Source of the DNA: Gracilariopsis chorda
Lineage: Eukaryota; Rhodophyta; Florideophyceae; Gracilariales; Gracilariaceae
Direction of reading: 5' to 3'
Length of the DNA: 64,000 nucleotides
Assembly (NCBI GenBank): GCA_003194525.1
Contig: NBIV01000071.1
Location: 124,001 to 188,000 of the forward strand
Both the position numbers and the translations under genes were made by a program. The notes under the pieces are model-generated. The model was not told the origin of the DNA. It worked only from the letters and a program-made list of their open reading frames with translations, and made no database searches. How positions within the stretch are numbered: position 1 is the stretch's first letter; the number at the start of each line of letters is the position of its first letter. Below are positions 11,068-22,456 of this stretch, in pieces.

Positions 11068-11595
11068 CTAGATAGCAGTAAGATGTGGATGATTCGATTC
11101 ATAACGTCCGTCAGATGTATTTTGAGAGAAAAATACGATTTTCGGGCCAAGAAGTATTCTGCTAACACTGCAACAAGCGGTTTTTATCTTACAGCCATTT
11201 TTTGGCTTACGTTCCATTGCCAAGTAATGAGAAAGACTTATCAAGATCCAATCTCCGCTGCATCCAAACCAACGTAATATGCTTTCATTGGCACATAAAT
11301 TATGTGACGGTACCACATGGGCATGTCGATGTCCATAGATGGCGTCGACAAACCCGCTCACATGCAACCATCGCTTGTCACAGTTTTCGCTTTCTGTGTA
11401 CTTACTGAAAGTGATGCAAGACAAAATAGCCTCATTTCGGTAGCGGGACATTATCGTTCCAAACTTTGGCGTGGGAATGTACTTGGAAACAGATTGGCAG
11501 GACCACAGAGACCGACGACGGGTGAACTCCAATCGTGACATCAGAATCAATATACCAAAAATCCTTACCATCTCTCCACTATAAGTATTTATACG
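11068..11595 (-). pseudogene. PiggyBac-like transposase fragment (DDE_Tnp_1_7 type)
   Basis: About 175 codons on the minus strand. It begins with EMVRIFGILILMSRLEF, continues with FGTIMSRYRNEAILSCITFS, and reaches ESILRWFGCSGDWI and YLAMERKPKNGCKI. These match the PiggyBac-derived transposase domain common in algae and oomycetes (from memory). The family usually has CxDES at the first catalytic Asp; here it reads CANES, so that Asp is replaced by Asn. N- and C-terminal parts are missing or unreadable. The frame runs open upstream into the hairpin block at 11624-11699, which is not part of the gene. Confidence 0.6.
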
Positions 11596-11623
11596 CGTAT
11601 GAGGGGGGTGTTCTTGATTGAAT

Positions 11624-11835
11624 GGAGGCGTTGCGCCACAACATGCTCTTCCACGCCCCCGTTTGCCCATCCAAATCGCCCATTTGGCGCAACGCCTCCC
11701 TACCATTTAAAAAATTCAGCAGCAGCAGCAAAGCTTCCTGCTTACTGGCTGGCACTCCCATAATGACTGCAGTGCCAGCCAGTTACAAAAAGCAACGTGT
11801 CGCGCTTTCTCATCATTGGCTGGCACTGCAGTCAA
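11624..11835. repeat. Series of inverted repeats
   Basis: Three arms in 210 bp. GGAGGCGTTGCGCCA (11624-11638) pairs perfectly with 11685-11699. ACTGGCTGGCACT (11744-11756) pairs with 11771-11783. TGACTGCAGTGCCAGCCA (11764-11781) pairs with 11818-11835, so the middle arm can fold in two alternative ways. A short (CAG)n run lies between them at about 11717-11729. Confidence 0.8.
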
Positions 11836-11847
11836 TTTAGACACCTA

Positions 11848-11990
11848 GGCGCCGCGGCGCCCCGTAATTCTACGAGCGCTATTGCGAGCGCAAGCGAGCA
11901 AAGTGCTCGGAGAGCCTCCGAACGCCACGAAATACACAAAGCTACAAACAAAACGCGGCGCGCAGCGCCGCCCACGGCCGAAGGCCGTTT
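11848..11990. repeat. GC-rich palindromic block
   Basis: Starts with the perfect 14-bp palindrome GGCGCCGCGGCGCC (11848-11861) and ends with GCGGCGCGCAGCGCCGC and ACGGCCGAAGGCCGT. A similar motif (CGGCGCGAAGCGGCC, then CCAAAGGCC) occurs at about 23000-23030. It borders the truncated end of retroelement R1. Confidence 0.5.
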
Positions 11991-14900
11991 CCACTTGTTT
12001 CCAACCTACCTAAAGATTGCTCTGACAACGAGCAAGTGTTCACTTTCTTTGTAGTGGGGAGAGATCCCAGAATATCGATTACGATAAACTCGAGTGCTGC
12101 CCTAGCAGGGAAAAATTTAATTTCTTCGCGTTCCTTTGGAGCTTCACCCAGTTCTTTGAGCATTCGATACAAAACTGCACAGTTTCATAGCAATCGACCG
12201 CCATGGCGGGCCAGTCAAAAGCCCTTGGTAGGGTTAGGTAAAGCTTCCTTTCCCCTACGTGGCCACTGAGCTTCGCATAGTGCGAGAGGTGTAATACCCG
12301 CGACTGCTGAATATAAGGTACAACATTCTGTGGACGAGCTACGACCAGCCGAACAAGGTAACCTTTATCGTTCACCTCGAAAAAGAGGTCTTCACCATCG
12401 TTTAAACGAGCACGAATCCTCATAAAGAACCCTTATCGTGCACCTCGAAAGGGATGTCTTCACCACTGTTTAAACGGGCACGAATCCTCATAAAGAAGGT
12501 GTCACCGAATTGCTCTCGGGTCAATTCCTCCAGTGTAACCGCTACAAAACTTCCCAGTAAGGGGTTCTCAGGGGCCTTGCAAGCCCAGTGAGGTAAGTTG
12601 ATGTCCCATCAATGTACATATGATGTCCAAAATCCGAGCTCTGAGATCAGCAGACTTATAGTAGACCTTCAAAAGATTTCCAAAGTATGTGCGTAAAAAG
12701 ATGTTCCAGCGATGCACCACGGACACGCATATGATTTCCATTTGATATCCTAAATATGTACCACATGATGCACATTAGATGCTCTGATTTCCAGCAGACG
12801 TAAGGAATATTTTGGGACCTCACAAGGACATATTGTAATGCATCATCTGGAACTCTCAGGCGTAGTGTAAGAGCATCAAAGGCATAGTCTAAGAGTATCT
12901 TTTAGCGAATCGGTTGCTTATCGTATGTATGTCCTGGGACCATCCTAGATGTGCCAAAGATAAACCCAAAACTAGCGATGGATGTCCGTACCTTATATCC
13001 TGACGTGACAGCCTCCTTTGAGGAGTTAAACGCTTCCGACTGCTCGAGCTTGAGTTGTCCAAATTGTGTGTGATTTTCTTTGCGTAGCAACGCATTAAAA
13101 GGCGCCACAATATCTGAAAAGCTCGGTATAAATCGTCGGCAGACGTCAACTAGCCCCAAGAATGAGCAAAGTTCCGTTTGAGTGCGAGGTTCCTTAGCCT
13201 CAACGAGGGACATGATTTGACCCTTCTCGATCATTAACCGTCCCGGACGGATGATATGTCCATGTCCCAGATAATTGGCAGTATCTGTGAAGAACTCGCA
13301 CTTCCTCAAATTGAGGGTAATTCCCGCATCTCGGAACACGCTCAGTACGTCTATGAGATGGGGAAAATGGTAGTACAAATTATTGGAGAAGATGATAATA
13401 TCATCCAGTTAGACCAGGCAGCTCGGCCACTTGAAGCGGTTCGATAGAATATCTATTGCAAGCTGAAAGGTAGCGGGAGCGCTGGTCAAACAAAACGGCA
13501 CTAGCTTGAGGCCATACGATCCTGCGTGGCAGGTGAGCATGGCCTTATCGCGATCTTCCTGTCCAACAGGGACCTGCCAATAACCCCAATTGGCCTCCAA
13601 AGCCATGAACACGGTAGTGTCTCCAAGGGAGTCGATGCACTCGTCCATACGAGGGATGGGATATGTGTCCCTAACAGTCACGGCATTGAGCCCGCGATAG
13701 TCGAAACAGAACCTCCAGATTCCGTCGGCCTTCAAAACCAGTACAACTGGGGATGCCCAGGGTGATTTAGCGGGCTCTATCACACCTGCGCGGAGCATTT
13801 TGTCCACTTGGGACTGCTCCTCTTCCCGAGCGTTCGGTCCTGCCCTGTAAGGGGGGTTGTGCCATCGGACGTGCACCCGGTAACAAATATATCCGGTGTT
13901 CCGTAGCACTAATCTCGCCGAGCGAGCTATCCAACATTGTGGTACATTCCCGTAGCATTGCACGGAGGTTGTCGCGGTGTGACTGCGGCACATGGCCGAG
14001 GTCTATATCTTCGAGTGCCTTTATGGGGTCCACTCGGTCAGAACGCGCTGTAACATTGTCCTGTGATACAGGTGTGGCCGTCGGTTCCGAGTTATTTGGG
14101 GTGTTCAACGTTAAAACAACGGTTTCCTCCCCCTTCTTTGACCATAGTTCGTCAGTGGTGGGGGTGGCTTCCTCAGAAGAGGCGGCAATTCCGAGAACAT
14201 CGGCGGTCGTCATCTTCGTCGGGAGCATCCCAAGGGGGTGTGGAGTGACGCTTCCAATTACTTGGTTCTTTACCAGATACTGGGGGCGTTGGCCAAGATT
14301 GGCAACGAGTATCCAGAAAGGAGCATCCGGGGTAACGTGAAAAATTCCGTTCGCCAGCGCGAGCTGGTATTTCTCGTATAAAGAGGACAGAGGTTGAATA
14401 ACCCGAAGACCGTGTTGACGGCAATTGACTTACACCGAGACTTGGGACTCAGGCGGTATAGAAACCGAGGTTGCGAGTCGAAGTTTGATGGAATCGCGAG
14501 ATGCGGGTGGTGGTTCCTGCGCAGCAAGGAGTGGGACTTGCTTCTGCGAATCACGCTTCAGTGGGCGACGGACGATGGGGACTGACGGTCGTCGAGTTTC
14601 ACACGCCTAAGGCAGGGCCTGATTGCGTCGACAAATCTGTCACAGTAATCACATCCCAGAACGACTGGAGCGGCCAATGACCGACAAACAACAAAGTAGA
14701 GCTTCACCACGGAGGTGCCCAACCGCACGACTAAGTCGACGATACTTGTCGTTTTTAACGGATCATTGTTTGCATCTGCGACGTCTGGAACGGTTTTGGA
14801 ATGGATAAAAGACCGCACCTGCGGGGGTAGCAATGATTCCAAGATGAAGTTGGGGCCTGCAATTGTGTCCAGGAATGTTAGAAATCTCACCCTAAAATGG

Positions 14901-15280
14901 GTGTCAAGGCCAAGGTCAGCGTAAACGTTGTAGTTGCGCTTGGCCATGACCAAGACTCTATCTGGCATCCGGGGGTTTTTACTCCGTATCCATGGAGAAC
15001 GTAGCACAGAAAGGTGTGCAGAGTCCGCGTCTGCGATGTCCTTCCTCGAAAGGATTTTCAACGGGGAGCGAGGTGGCGACGCCTCGGGCGTCAACAGCCT
15101 CATCTATGAGGACGCCTCTCCCAAAGGGAAGACTCCCTCAGTTAGTTTTCCTGGGAGGTTTCCGCTGTTAGCGGTAGTCCAGGATCCTCGACCACGAGAG
15201 CTTCGTTCCGGGGGCCGGGGTTTTTATTCGCATAAGCGGTGGTTGCGTAGGACGTTTGCGCAAATTCCCGATTCGGGTTA
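11990..15280 (-). pseudogene. R1 pol remnant: protease, reverse transcriptase, integrase zinc-binding part
   Basis: Recognisable on the minus strand: the protease neighbourhood (VVLGCDYCDRFVDAIRP, near 14650), the reverse transcriptase core (FDYRGLNAVTVRDTYPIPR and the LTSAPATFQ motif, 13400-13990), an RNase H approach region (12900-13380), and the H2C2-like integrase head (LPRAFDWPAMAVDCYETVQF, near 12200). Broken in many places; family assignment is firm from RT. Confidence 0.8.
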
Positions 15281-16942
15281 ATTGAAGCTAGCCTCGCACG
15301 CGGGGTATGTGTCAAGGCATGCGAGAACTCCGTTTAAGCACGGAGGTAGGAAGCCGTCGGAACCAAACTTTTCTCCTCTGGAGTGAAGGTCTCGTAATTT
15401 TCCACCACCTTGGCCATATCCTTCAGTGAGCAAAGACACTGAGGGGATGCATGGCCATGTGTGTAGCAAAGGTGGCAAATTAGAGCCAACACGGCGACGT
15501 GCCGGTTAATATCCCGATAATTGGAGAAGCATACCGCCGGGCGGGTGTCATTCCATCCAGGCCGTTGATAACGGGATTGGCCATTCAAAAACCGGACTCG
15601 TGGCGGCTGAACGCGATTGTTCCCCACGTAAAATACGGGGTTGTGTTGCGCCGTTTCGAACGCGTCCTCTGTCATTGACGGTAAGTCCGTGTTTGGTATA
15701 GACACACCATCTCCCTGTGCTAAATGCACGGTGTCGTATCCCTGTTGGGGAGTTCTGCCCGCTAAAAGCGAGGGCGATGAGGAATCACTCTCCAGCATCA
15801 ACGACTTGGCGATCTTAGACAGATGTTTCGGAGTTCTTGCACGAACTGCTTTCCCTTCTGCCCCCGCGTGTTGAAAAAGCTCGAAGTAGGTGATTCTCTG
15901 CTTGTTGTGTCGGTAATCAGTGACAGGACTCCAAATTGACGGGTCAAGGCCATTGATGAACATGATAAAAGGTTCCCCTGCGAAGTATACATTCTCACAA
16001 AGGTGGAATGCCTTGTTAAGGCGCACCAAGTAATCGGTTTCAATCTCGACTGAGAGCTGATGAGTATCTCGCAAAGCGAGGATTGCCTCCTCAATGGCGG
16101 TGTTGGTGGCATAAGAGCGCAATAAATATTGCACAGCCTCCGGCCAGCAGGTTATTCCTCCCTCTGAGGCACGAGATGATCCTCTGACAGAGGTGTACTG
16201 GTCCTCTGCCACTCTCCGTAAGAAATACGGTAATGCCAAAAAAGCTTGTCCCAAATTCATTCCAAGGATATCGGCTTCCGCTACAAAGCGGGAAAGAAAG
16301 TCCAACATCATGATTGGGTCTTCTCCAGTAAAATACTGGTTACGCCGTAAGAGTTGCACACATTTTCTGCGCTCTTTCACCTTCCACTTGCCTCGGGATG
16401 TACGTCCTAAAGAGGAATCTTCGAGCCGGTAGTACCGGTAAGACAATAATTTTCGATACAACGGGTTCGTCAGTTTTAATTACCTTAAGCCAGGGTGTCT
16501 TCCCTCTTACTGCACGTTTGAATCACGCCTTGGGTGGCATGTGAAAGTTTAGAGCGGGAAGAACGGTCTCGTTTCTCGTACTCCGAATCAGAGTCCTAGG
16601 AATTAGGACCATCTGACCCTTTTCGGGATGAATCCCATGATGTCGTAGAATCAGAATCTGAGTGATCTAGTTTGTGTTTCCACTTAGAGCGGCGCTTCTG
16701 TCTTACAGTATCCTTCTCGTGGTGTGACGCAAGTGCTGCCGGATCCTCTGGGGACGGTTTACCCATGAGCCTGAACTGCTCTGACGTCTCCAGACGGGCG
16801 TAAACTCGATCGTATCAAGAGTCAACTCTTTCTATGAACGTGGCTGATTGCCCCAAACTCTGTGACAGAAAGTTGAAATCAGACCGCATGATACTGAGAT
16901 CCTCTGCAAGCACTTTTGTAGGGGTGTCCATTAGTATCTCAC
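15281..16942 (-). pseudogene. R1 gag remnant
   Basis: A 375-codon stretch within this block matches the gag of R2 and R3 along its length (for example LLSYRYYRLEDSSLG, and CHLCYTHGHASPQC, a CX2CX4HX4C zinc knuckle). It continues upstream to the R2 insertion point and resumes beyond R2 at 21813. Broken. Confidence 0.8.
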
Positions 16943-17772
16943 TGCGGTGCAATGCCCCAAAGGGGAAAAACACCGAAAGACGTTCGGGATCTTCCTCTCA
17001 CGAGGTGAACCCAGTTGGGTAGAGCCCTCCCAGAGGCGTCACGGCGAACCTGGTTTGTAAGACCAGGGACACCTGTCGCGACTTGCGCAGGGAGGTGAAG
17101 GCGAAGAATCGGTATCCGCGTGAGCGGGGTGTGATTCAGTAGAGGTATGCTTCCACGTAAGTGGGGGTGTGCGAGCGGATGCGCACACGAGGGCCGCGGG
17201 TAGCGGGATGTACTACCCTGAAAGGGGGAAAGGAGGAGAGTGAAGGGAAAGGAGGAAGAGTGGGGGAGGCTGAGTCGCAAGAGCGACGAACAAATACGGC
17301 AATGCCGGTGGACAGGACTCCCTATACAGGGCGAAACACCAATGTTATTGGAACAATTATACTCCCAAGGATGGGCCTCTTTAGATGTGCAAGGGGGTTA
17401 GATGTCCCGTGGTTCACGGCGTTTCCCTCCGAGGAGGAGTAGAGAACGCGCGCAAGCGGTAAAAACTAGAGCCAATTCCCCAGCTTGGGGTCCCTTGTTG
17501 GGGAAGGTTTACTGGTGCGACGGCAGTGCGCCGTCGCACTAAGTACTAGCTTCCCAGAAATGGGTGTGAAAATAGTAAATAATATTAACAAAAATACTCC
17601 ACATTTCGTGGCAACATCCACTACTGTGGCCAACCGCCAATTGACCCAAAACCGTGTCCCACGTGTCCATACCCACCATTGTGGGGCGTAGTTCATATAC
17701 ACACTACACAACCGATAATATTGGGAAAACGATCAAGTACCAAGAATCCCTCCCTGAGGGCGTTGCACTTCA
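16943..17772 (-). repeat. R2 3' LTR
   Basis: 830 bp, ending in CA and opening with TG on the minus strand. It matches 20984-21812 almost throughout. A 10-bp perfect stem-loop (arms 17515-17524 and 17530-17539) is followed by AAGTACTA. The open frames seen inside on either strand are shared with the other LTR and are not genes. Confidence 0.9.
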
Positions 17773-18685
17773 TCGTTGGCAGCATTCCCATAGGATGGGG
17801 GGTTACACTCCCAATTAATTGGTGTTTTACCAGATACTGGGGGTGTTTGCCAAGGTTGGCAACCAATATCCAGAAGGGAACATCCGGGGAAATGGAGAAA
17901 ATTCCATTAGCCAGCGCCAGCTGGGATTTCTCGTACAACGAGGCGAGGGGTTGTATAACCCGAAGACCGTGTTGACGGGAATTTACCTGCACCCAGACTT
18001 GGGACACAGCCGGTATAGAAACCGAGGCAGCGACGCGGAGCTTGGTGGACTCGCGGGACGCGGGCGGTGGTTCCTGCGCCGCAGGGAGCGGAACTTGTTT
18101 CCGAGAGGACCGCTTTAGCGGGCGCCGAACAATTGGAACCGACGATCCATCGTCAAGTTCTACACGCCTGAGGCGGGGCCTGATTGCGTCGACAAATCTG
18201 TTGCAGTAATCACATCCCAGTATGACTGGTGCTGCCAATGAACGGCAAACGATGAAGTCCAACTTCACCACAGAGGTACAAAGTCTCACGACGAGGTCCA
18301 CTGTGCCCACCGTTTGTAACGGATTGTTGTTCGCATCCGAAATGTCGGGGACCGCGTCAGAGCGGATACGAGACCGCACAAGTGGGGGTAACAATGATTC
18401 CACAACAACGTTGGGGCTTGCACCTGTATCCAGGACGGTGAGAAACCTCACCATATACTGGGGATCAAGGCCAAGGTCGGCATCGACCTTGTAATTGCGC
18501 TTGGCCAAGACCAAGACTCTACCGGGAATCCGGGGATTTTCACTCCGTATCCACGGGCGACGCAACACACCGAACTGCGCAGAGTCCGCGTCAGCGGTGT
18601 CTTTCCTCGAGAGGACTTTCACCAGGGAGCGAGGCGAGGACGCCTCGGGCGCCAACAGCCTCTTGTCTGAGGACGCCTCTCGCAA
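17693..18685 (-). pseudogene. R2 protease region
   Basis: An open frame of 330 codons holding the retropepsin active site (FLTVLDTGASPNVVVES) and the downstream VRLCTSVVKLDFIVCRSLAAPVILGCDYC in pieces shared with R1 and R3. It runs into the 3' LTR and ends there. Part of a defective element. Confidence 0.8.
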
Positions 18686-18702
18686 AGAGGAGACTCCCTC
18701 AG

Positions 18703-20487
18703 TTAGTTTTTCGCCTTCGGCAGTGGGTTGGGTTCCTCGACAACGAGTGCTTCATCCCGTTGACGGGGGTTTCTATCCGCATAAGCGGGGGTTGCAACGG
18801 ATGGTTGCGTGATCTCCCGAATCGGGGTGTATGAAGCTTGCCGCGCACGCGGGGTCTGTGGTAGGGCATGGGAAAAGTCCGTTTTAGCACGGAGGTAGGT
18901 AGCCGTCGGGACAGAACGTTTCTCTTCTGGAGTGAGGTCCTCATAATTTGCCACTACCTTGGCCATATCCTTCAGTGAACAAATACACTGAGGTGAGGTA
19001 TGTCCATGGGTATAGCACAGGTGGCAAATGAGAGCCAACACCGCGACACGCGGATTATTATTCCGAGTATCGGAGAAGCGAACCGCAGGGCCAGTGTCAG
19101 TCCATCCAGGCCGTTGATAACGGGATTGACCGTTTGAAAACTGGAGTCGTTGGGGTTGGACGCGACTGGTACCACCGTATAGAACGGGATCTTCTGTTCC
19201 CGTATCACGGGTCATCTCCGTCGTTGACGGTAAATCACTGGTTGGTATCGACACACCATCCTCCTGCACAAAATGCACGGTATCAAATCCCTGTCCAGGG
19301 TTCCCATCCGCAGTAAGCGGGAGTGAGGAAGCTTCGCTTTCTAGCAACAACGCCTTGGCGGATTTAGACCGATTGTTCGAAGTTCTTGCACGGAGTGCAT
19401 CGCCTTCCGTTCGGGCGTGTTGGACCAGCTCGAGATAGGTGATCCACCGCTTTTCCTCCCGATAACGGGTAACTAAACTTCGGATTGCTGGGTCAAGACC
19501 ATCAATGAACATGGTACTGCGCTCCCCAGCGGGGTATACGTTACCACATCTGTGGAAAGCCTTGTTAAGGCGCACCGAGTAATCGGTCTCGGTCTCTCCA
19601 GCACGCTGGCGTGTATCTCGCAAAGCGAGGATAGCCTTCTGAATAGCAGTGTTTGTGGCGTAGGAGCGCAGAAGATACTGCACAGCCTCCGGCCAGCAAG
19701 TAACTCCCCCCTCGGAGGCACGAGAAGATCCTATGACAGAGTTGTATTGGTCCTCCGCCACTCCCCGTAAGAAATACAGTAAAGCCAAATAGGCTTGTCC
19801 CTCATTCATACCCAGGATATCGGCCTCCACTACGAAGCGGGATAAGAAATCCAGTACCAGGACTGGGTCCTCTCCAGTAAAATACTGGTTGCGGAGCGAG
19901 AGCTGCATTCGCTTGATGCATTCTCGCAACTTTCCCGTACCACGGGGCGTACTTCCAAGTGACGAATCTCCGAGCCGGTAGTACCGGTATGATAAAAGCT
20001 TCCGGTAATCCGGGTTTGTCGGTTTCAATTCCTGGAGACCGGGGTGTCTTCTCTTCTTCTGGCGGGTTCGGACCACACCTTCAGTGGCCGATGACCGCTT
20101 CGAGCGGGAGGAGTAGCCTCGCTTCTCGTCCTCCGAGTCGGAGTCCGAGGAGCTCGAGCTAACCGAATGGTTTCGGGATGAGTCCGACGATGTCGAAGAA
20201 TCGGAGTCCGAATATTTTCGGTGGTTTTTCCGTCGATGACGGCGTTTCTTCTTCCCAGCAAGCTGGTCGTTGTGCGATGCCTCGTTTACCGGATCATCCG
20301 GGGATGGTTTGTCCATGAGGACGAACTGCTCCAGCGTCTCCAGGCGGGCACCAATCCGATCAAATCGGGCTTCAACTCCTTCGATGAAGGTGGCAGGTTG
20401 TCCCAAACTCTCCAACACGGAGTTGACGTCAGACCGTAAAATACGGAGTTCCTTGGCAACCTCCTTTACGGGGGTTGCCAAGATCAC
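18703..20487 (-). pseudogene. R2 gag
   Basis: A long open frame of 594 codons. An N-terminal coiled-coil-like part is followed by a Ser/Asp/Arg-rich stretch, a capsid-like core (GEDPVLVLDFLSRFVVEADI and GETETDYSVRLNKAFHRCGN) and one zinc knuckle, CHLCYTHGHTSPQC (CX2CX4HX4C). The matching first part of gag, starting MSRNPSDAEP, lies upstream at 20635-20877. Confidence 0.8.
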
Positions 20488-20967
20488 CTCTTGGCGGGAT
20501 TTTAGTTCCCCTACAAGGGTGTCATGGGCGGTCCACAGAGCGTGGACCTGGGATTCCAGGGAAGTCCCCTGGGGGTTGTTATCGCCCGTTCCACGGGGGA
20601 TTGAAGCCGCGACAGTGGGAGCAGGCCGGGGTGCCTAGGGCACTGCGGCAACAGCCGGAGTCGATGCTGCATTCCCCTGCGGGGGTGAAAACGAGGGCAA
20701 ACGGAGGTTCCGGGGTTCCCGGTCGGGGGTATCATTCCGCGATGAAGCGGCGCCAGCACGGCTGGAACTTGTCCGTATAGGGATACGGGGTACGAACCGA
20801 ACTTCGGAAGTGTCCGCGTTGTCGCGAGAGCGACTACGCATAACCACTGGCTCCGCATCGGAGGGATTTCTCGACATGAGAAAATACCGTTACGACGGGA
20901 AACGATCACGGAACTTCCGGTGAGTGAAAACAAACCTTGTAAGAGGGAAAACAAAAAACCGATTCTA

Positions 20968-20980
20968 GGTCGGGAGACCA
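20968..20980 (-). promoter_or_regulatory. R2 primer-binding site
   Basis: On the minus strand TGGTCTCCCGACC, three bases inside the 5' LTR. It is complementary to a tRNA 3' end of GGTCGGGAGACCA. The identical site is used by R3 (49938-49950). Which tRNA carries this end cannot be told from the window. Confidence 0.75.
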
Positions 20981-20983
20981 CTT

Positions 20984-21812
20984 TGTGGTGCAATGCCCCA
21001 AAGGGGAAAAGCACCGAAAGATGTTCGGGATCTTCCTCTCACGAGGTGAACCCAGTTGGGTAGAGCCCTCCCAGAGGCGTCATGGCGAAGCCGATTTGTA
21101 AGACCAGGGACACCTGTCGCGACTTGCGCAGGGAGGTGAAGGCGAAGAATCGGTATCCGCGTGAGCGGGGTGTGATTCAGTAGAGGTATGCTTCCACGTA
21201 TGTGGGGGTGTGCGAGCGGATGCGCACACGAGGGCCGCGGGTAGCGGGATGTACTACCCTGAAAGGGGGAAAGGAGGAGAGTGAAGGGAAGGAGGAAGCG
21301 TGGGGGAGGCTGAGTCGCAAGAGCGACGAACAAATACGGCAATGCCGGTGGACAGGACTCCCTATACAGGGCGAAACACCAATGTTATTGGAACAATTAT
21401 ACTCCCAAGGATGGGCCTCTTTAGATGTGCAAGGGGGTTAGATGTCCCGTGGTTCACGGCGTTTCCCTCCGAGGAGGAGTAGAGCACGCGCGCAAGCGGT
21501 AAAAACTAGAGCCAATTCCCCAGCTTGGGGTCCCTTGTTGGGGAAGGTTTACTTGTGCGACGGCAGTGCGCCGTCGCACTAAGTACTAGCTTCCCAGAAA
21601 TGGGTGTGCAATTAGTAAATAATATTAACAAAAAAAATCCACATTTCGTTGCAACATCCATTACTGTGGCCAACCGCCAATTGACCCAAAACCGTGTCCC
21701 ACGTGTCCATACCCACCATTGTGGGGCGTTGTTCATATTCACACTACACAACCGATAATATTGAGAAAACGATCAAGTACCAAGAATCCCTCCCTGAGGG
21801 CGTTGCACTTCA
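20984..21812 (-). repeat. R2 5' LTR
   Basis: 829 bp, partner of 16943-17772. The conserved stem-loop is at 21555-21579. Confidence 0.9.
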
Positions 21813-22456
21813 CTAACTGAGGGTTTGTAACTCTCCCACAATGGTGTCGTGGGCGGCCCAAGAACTGTAAACCTGAGATTACAGATAATTCCCCTGGAGG
21901 GTGATATCGTCCGTCACACGGGGTTCAGATGCAGCGGCAGCTACGGCCGGAGCTGGATGACCACCATCTAAGGCTTCGATAACGGGATGGACGTAAAGTT
22001 CCGGGACTCCTGGGGTGGATGTGAAGTTCTAAACGATGAAACCCCAGCATTGCTGAATTTAGCCCGAGTCGGGATCCGAGTAACGAACCGAGCTTTGGGA
22101 TTATCTTCAAAATTATAGAAGCAGCTGCGCGTAATCGCAGACTCCAGCGAATAGGGATTACTGAACATGAGGACGGAATGTTACGACCGGAAAACAACGG
22201 AACTTCCGGAAACCGAACAAAAGGAACTAAACGTGGAAAGAGGGAATCAAACAAAAAACCGATTCTAGGTCTGATAGGTCGAAATACCACTTTGCAGTGC
22301 AATTCACGGAAGCAGGAGAGCACCGGAAGATGTTCAGGATTTTTCCTCGTTACAGGTGAGCCCGGTTGAGTTAAGCGCCCCTAGAATTGGCACGACTATG
22401 TCGAATTGTAAGGAAAAAGCCACTCGTCGCGACTTGCGCAGGGAGGTTTTACTTCG
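21813..22456 (-). repeat. R1 leader, gag start and 5' LTR remnant
   Basis: From 21813 the R1 gag start resumes after the R2 insertion. At about 22261-22290 is a worn counterpart of the R2/R3 primer-binding region (GATTCTAGGT followed by ACCA). The LTR remnant then runs from 22293 to about 22456, where similarity stops at GGGAGGT. Confidence 0.7.

Larger units (their letters stand above)
16943..21812 (-). mobile_element. R2: gag-protease-only Ty3/gypsy element inserted in R1
   Basis: A 4.87-kb element with two LTRs (16943-17772 and 20984-21812), a primer-binding site next to the 5' LTR, gag and protease. Reverse transcriptase, RNase H, integrase and the antisense gene found in R3 are not present, so it could have moved only with help. 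The target duplication appears as CTCAC (16938-16942) and CTAAC (21813-21817), one mismatch. The LTRs differ at roughly 20 of 830 positions counted by eye, so it is moderately young. It is broken beyond its missing parts by about one or two changes. Confidence 0.85.
11990..22456 (-). mobile_element. R1: old, broken Ty3/gypsy LTR element, interrupted by R2
   Basis: A Ty3/gypsy element on the minus strand in two blocks, 11990-16942 and 21813-22456, with R2 inserted between them. Parts from its 5' end: a remnant of the 5' LTR (22293-22456, starting TGCAGTGCAAT), a worn primer-binding region just inside it, gag, protease, reverse transcriptase and the start of integrase. The 3' end, with integrase core and 3' LTR, is absent. 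An unrelated-looking stretch at about 12600-12900 interrupts pol. It is thoroughly broken, with well over ten breaks, and is clearly older than R2. Confidence 0.85.

Noticed and set aside
16939-17280. Open frame of 113 codons repeated at 20965-21342
   Set aside because: It lies inside the R2 LTRs and is repeated because the LTR is repeated; composition is LTR-like on both strands.
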